From Woeseiaceae bacterium (GTDB lineage Bacteria > Pseudomonadota > Gammaproteobacteria > Steroidobacterales > Woeseiaceae), in the NCBI GenBank assembly GCA_021773035.1, contig JAJFKU010000071.1, positions 20,584 to 84,583 of the forward strand: DNA of 64,000 nucleotides. Direction: 5' to 3'. The position numbers and the translations under genes are program-made. A model generated the notes under the pieces. That model searched no databases, was not told the DNA's origin, and saw nothing but the letters and a program-made list of their open reading frames with translations. Shown one piece after another: positions 61,242 to 64,000 of the stretch. Position 1 is the stretch's first letter, and each line of letters begins with the position of its first letter.

Positions 61242-61314
61242 TCTGAGTTAACCCCCCGGTTAAAAAATCGACCCACTTTGGGCATTTGTTCGATGCATGC
61301 AGGCTAAATCAAAA

Positions 61315-61354
61315 TACAATCGATTGTCTAATTTTACGAATACAATCGATTGTA
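61315..61354. promoter_or_regulatory. Two LacI-type operators in the divergent sucrose promoter region
   Basis: The 12-base palindrome ACAATCGATTGT occurs at 61316-61327 and 61342-61353; the second extends to a perfect 14-base palindrome (TACAATCGATTGTA). Centres are 26 bases apart. They lie between the receptor and the LacI-family gene, with a central CG step typical of LacI-family sites. A dimeric regulator bound to both sites should block transcription in both directions. Confidence 0.85.
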
Positions 61355-61467
61355 CATCGTCCTAACTTTCTGTAATAATTGACAATTCCAGATTCGCTAC
61401 GAGACACTCTAGTATTGTATTTGCGCAAATCCACAACGATTGGGCACACAATGTCCTGGACACGACT

Positions 61468-62505
61468 ATGAGCCCACGGGGACCGAAGACGCCGATAACA
61501 ATGCAGGACCTCGCGGATCTTGCCGGCGTCACTCGTGGAACGATATCCAGGGCACTCAACGACAGTCCTCGTGTTAAAGAAAAGACGAAAGCCCGCATCC
61601 GGGATCTGGCCAAGAAACACAATTATCGAGTCAACGTAAAAGCACGGAACTTTCGATTGCGCAGGTCCGGCGTGATTGCTGTGGTCTTCATGCTCAATAT
61701 CAAATCGGAACAACACATGTCCGATCCGTTTTTTCTCGAGATGCTCGGTGGAATTGCTGATTGCCTAGCCGAGCATGACCTGGATTTGTTCCTGGCTCAC
61801 GCGCCCATCGCGGATGTTCTGGCACATCAGGACAGTCGGGTCTTTCAGAATTCCGACGGCGTAATTTTTATTGGCCAAGGCGAGCAACACAGTGAGCTAA
61901 ATGAAATTGCTATGTCCGGCGCGCCCATTGTCGTATGGGGCGCGCAATTGCCCGACCAACAGTATTGCCGGGTTGGCGGCGACAACGTCGCTGGCGGTTA
62001 CATGGCGGCGAAACACTTGCTCGAGAATGGTCGGCGTCGGATCGCATTTTTTGGCGATGTTAACCTGCCTGAAATCGCACAGAGGTTCTCGGGTTACAAG
62101 AAGGCATTGGAAGAGCATGGGGTGAAGTTCGACCCGGCGCTGCAGATAGATGTTCCATTCGAAATGTCGCACGCTCGCGAAACGATCAACGAGCTCCTGT
62201 CGAGCGATACCCGATTCGATTCAGCATTGTGCAGCAGCGATGTCATGGCACTTAGTGCGATCGCCACAATAACCGAATTCGGTTTGAGCGTGCCTGACGA
62301 TATAGCGATTGTTGGCTATGATGACATCGGACTGGCAAGCTACGGCAGCCCGGCTCTAACGACGGTGCGGCAAAACATTCGCTGGGCGGGGCGCGTGCTC
62401 GTCGAAAGTCTTCTTAGCATACTGAATGGCCAGGAGGTCGCCGATACGACGCTGTCGAGCGAGCTGGTAGTGCGTCAGTCGAGTGGAGTAACGGCTCCGA
62501 ACTGA
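61468..62505 (+). CDS. LacI-family repressor of the sucrose operon
   Basis: The 345-residue protein begins with the LacI helix-turn-helix (TMQDLADLAGVTRGTISRAL, NDSPRVKEKTKARIRDLAKK) and hinge, followed by a periplasmic-binding-like ligand domain (SGVIAVVFMLNIK through VGYDDIGLASYGSPALTTVR). It is divergent from the sucrose uptake operon with two palindromic operators in the gap, which strongly indicates local control. The effector is probably sucrose, fructose or a phosphorylated product. An IS110-type element sits 125 bases downstream. Confidence 0.93.
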   Translation: MSPRGPKTPITMQDLADLAGVTRGTISRALNDSPRVKEKTKARIRDLAKKHNYRVNVKARNFRLRRSGVIAVVFMLNIKSEQHMSDPFFLEMLGGIADCLAEHDLDLFLAHAPIADVLAHQDSRVFQNSDGVIFIGQGEQHSELNEIAMSGAPIVVWGAQLPDQQYCRVGGDNVAGGYMAAKHLLENGRRRIAFFGDVNLPEIAQRFSGYKKALEEHGVKFDPALQIDVPFEMSHARETINELLSSDTRFDSALCSSDVMALSAIATITEFGLSVPDDIAIVGYDDIGLASYGSPALTTVRQNIRWAGRVLVESLLSILNGQEVADTTLSSELVVRQSSGVTAPN

Positions 62506-62725
62506 CGTTTATGGTCGATCTGGAGGTACTGAAAAATTAACACCCAGGCTTAAGCAATTATCCAAGAACGCGTTAGCCATGCGGCGGCGGCTCAGGTTGA
62601 AGCGATGATAAAGCCAAACGCCGTTAAGTTAATGGTATGGACCCACCCCCTTCTACCGAGGCTTCAAATGAGCCAGCATGAAGACGTTACTTCAATCATG
62701 CGAACAGAAGAGGATGGGCCCACTT

Positions 62726-63742
62726 ATGAACATTACGACAGTTGGTATTGACCTGGCAAAGAACGTTTTTCACGTGCATGGAGTCACCGCGAACGGAAAC
62801 GTGGTGCTGCAGAAGCGCCTGTCTCGACAGCGAGTCCTGGAATGGGCCATCAAGCTGCCACCTTGTCGAATCGGGATGGAAGCCTGTTCCGGCGCCAACT
62901 ACTGGGCACGGGTATTGGGTGCCCATGGGCATGACGTGCGAATGATGAGCCCGCAGTTCGTCAAGCCGTACGTGAAGTCGAACAAGAACGATCGCAATGA
63001 TGCTGAAGCGACCTGCGAGGCGGTCAGCCGACCGAGCATGCGTTTTGTGCGACCCAAGTCGGTGGAGCAGCAGGATATCCAGTCACTGCACCGCATTCGG
63101 AGTCGTCTGGTTGGACAACGTACGGCGTTGGTGAATCAGATTCGCGGATTGCTGAACGAGTACGGGATCGTATTGCCGCAGGGCATACGTCATGTGAGAA
63201 GTTGCTTACCAGAACTGTTAGAGGATGCAGAGAACACACTGACGATGCTCGCTCGAGAGTCGTTTGCCGGACTCTATGAGGAGCTTCGATGTACCGACGA
63301 ACGCATCGCGGACCTGGAACGAAAGATTCAATGCCTGTTCAGGCACAGCGAGCTTTGTCAGCGTATTGCACGAGTCGAAGGTATCGGCCCAATCACCGCG
63401 ACGGCATTGGTGGCGACGGTCGGTGACGCAGGCGCATTTCACAACGGTCGGGAGATGGCCGCCTGGCTGGGCCTGGTGCCGCGACAAAACTCAACGGGCG
63501 GACGGTCACGCTTGCTCGGTATTAGTAAACGAGGCGATCGTTACTTGCGAACGCTGCTGATCCACGGAGCACGTGCTGCGGTTCGAGTCGCAGATCGCAA
63601 AACCGATGCACGCAGTATCTGGATTACTGCACTGAAAGCTCGTCGTGGCAACAACGTTGCAAGCGTTGCCGTGGCGAACAAAAACGTCCGGATTATCTGG
63701 GCGCTGATGGCTCGGGGTGAGGACTATAGGTCCGCCGCGTAG
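62726..63742 (+). CDS. IS110-family transposase (DEDD bridge recombinase)
   Basis: About 338 residues from the ATG at 62726. The N-terminal RuvC-like domain shows Asp in TVGIDLAKNVFHVHGV, Glu in RIGMEACSGANYWARVL and two Asp in KNDRNDAEATCEAV, the DEDD tetrad. The C-terminal Tnp domain has GIGPITATALVATVGDAGAF and NSTGGRSRLLGISKRGDRYL, including the conserved serine. The gene is intact and apparently functional. These enzymes use an element-encoded bridge RNA to pair donor and target. Confidence 0.95.
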   Translation: MNITTVGIDLAKNVFHVHGVTANGNVVLQKRLSRQRVLEWAIKLPPCRIGMEACSGANYWARVLGAHGHDVRMMSPQFVKPYVKSNKNDRNDAEATCEAVSRPSMRFVRPKSVEQQDIQSLHRIRSRLVGQRTALVNQIRGLLNEYGIVLPQGIRHVRSCLPELLEDAENTLTMLARESFAGLYEELRCTDERIADLERKIQCLFRHSELCQRIARVEGIGPITATALVATVGDAGAFHNGREMAAWLGLVPRQNSTGGRSRLLGISKRGDRYLRTLLIHGARAAVRVADRKTDARSIWITALKARRGNNVASVAVANKNVRIIWALMARGEDYRSAA

Positions 63743-63943
63743 GCAATACGACCAGGAACGAAAGGGTATCGAAAGTAGCAGAGGCGTTTTTTATTGGAGG
63801 TAATCGATCCGAACTACACAGTTGCATTGGTTGACTTTACGAATGGCAAAACAGGTCAGACCGGCGCTTTCTCAACCTGAGTACTGACAGGGCCTACGAG
63901 GCCGCTAAGTTGATGAGGTGAAGGCGCGCGGATGTCCATTGGG
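63743..63943 (+). ncRNA. Candidate bridge RNA region of the IS element
   Basis: In IS1111-group elements the bridge RNA is transcribed from the non-coding part 3' of the recombinase; in IS110-group elements it lies upstream. Here the longer non-coding part is downstream. It contains a small hairpin GGCCT-ACG-AGGCC near 63892-63904, and 63901-63915 (GCCGCTAAGTTGATG) repeats a near-copy at 62620-62634 (GCCGTTAAGTTAATG), outside the left inverted repeat. A repeat linking both ends is what a donor-binding guide might show, but loops were not derived. Confidence 0.4.
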
Positions 63944-64000
63944 GCCCGGAGAAATCTACTCAAATCTCCACACAGAGGCCGGATACATGACTGCAACTGA

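Larger units (their letters stand above)
62630..63943 (+). mobile_element. IS110-family insertion sequence, IS1111-group-like (ends approximate)
   Basis: The element consists of a DEDD recombinase gene with a short left end (about 95 bases) and a long 3' non-coding part (about 200 bases). Imperfect subterminal inverted repeats are suggested by ATGGAC at 62637-62642 and its complement GTCCAT at 63934-63939, with partial similarity continuing inwards. IS1111-group elements have such short subterminal repeats a few bases inside the true ends and make no target duplication. The exact boundaries need a second copy for comparison. Confidence 0.6.

Noticed and set aside
1..64000. CRISPR array, prophage, rRNA or tRNA genes
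   Set aside because: No regularly spaced repeats, phage structural genes, rRNA sequence or cloverleaf with the TTCRA motif was recognised by eye; a tRNA scan would be decisive for the last point.

Overview
The window looks like chromosome from a free-living, probably aquatic gammaproteobacterium with moderately high GC. Supporting signs are the housekeeping block maf(yceF)-yceD-rpmF-plsX-fabH next to rluC/rne (an order close to that of Escherichia coli), two large TonB-dependent receptors, a UbiM-type ubiquinone hydroxylase, an exosortase locus and an HpsN-like dehydrogenase typical of marine organosulfonate users. A Woeseia-like marine lineage is possible, but the sequence alone does not fix the genus. 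I see no rRNA, tRNA or CRISPR array.

Layout. 1-2.2 kb: 3' part of an HpsN/HisD-family dehydrogenase and a SnoaL-like protein. 2.2-5.9 kb: a self-contained sorting module (EpsI-like protein, exosortase, VIT/vWA protein ending in a PEP-CTERM signal). 6.1-13.6 kb: an outer-membrane beta-barrel with a frameshift in its signal peptide, a homocysteine methyltransferase, two gene remnants, then two exported SAM-hydrolase-family enzymes around a TetR regulator, the second overlapping a TonB-dependent receptor. 13.7-20.5 kb: HIT protein, thioredoxin-like protein, metalloprotease-like protein, AraC regulator and lipoproteins. 20.5-24.2 kb: nadA-nadB and a divergent Nudix/HTH NAD regulator, with two tandem operators between them. 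24.2-31.4 kb: beta-barrel protein, double M16 protease, UbiM and hipBA.

31.6-35.9 kb: histidine kinase, double-receiver response regulator and TonB-like protein in one operon, followed by a strong inverted repeat. 36.2-41.8 kb: LysR, a small gene whose ribosome binding site is hidden in a predicted hairpin, an orphan FecI-type sigma factor, MarR and a compact aspartokinase-homoserine dehydrogenase fusion with an operator and a terminator-like hairpin in front of it. 42.2-44.2 kb: a Braun-type lipoprotein ending in lysine, convergent with an L,D-transpeptidase, plus a GST. 44.2-54.2 kb: the lipid/ribosome/RNA-processing housekeeping block, with a GGDEF/EAL protein lacking its EAL segment inserted in it. 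54.4-62.5 kb: a phosphatase remnant and a sucrose operon (receptor, sucrose phosphorylase, symporter, fructokinase) with a divergent LacI regulator and two identical-core operators. 62.6-64 kb: an IS110/IS1111-type element with a candidate bridge-RNA region downstream of its recombinase.

Most gene pairs within operons overlap by 4 bases (ATGA/GTGA), so translational coupling is common. The window mixes stable core genes with modular uptake and regulation cassettes. Four decayed or frameshifted loci (6.1-6.9, 7.9-8.2, 8.3-8.6 and 54.4 kb) show local gene loss. All functions are read from sequence motifs and family knowledge; no database search was run.
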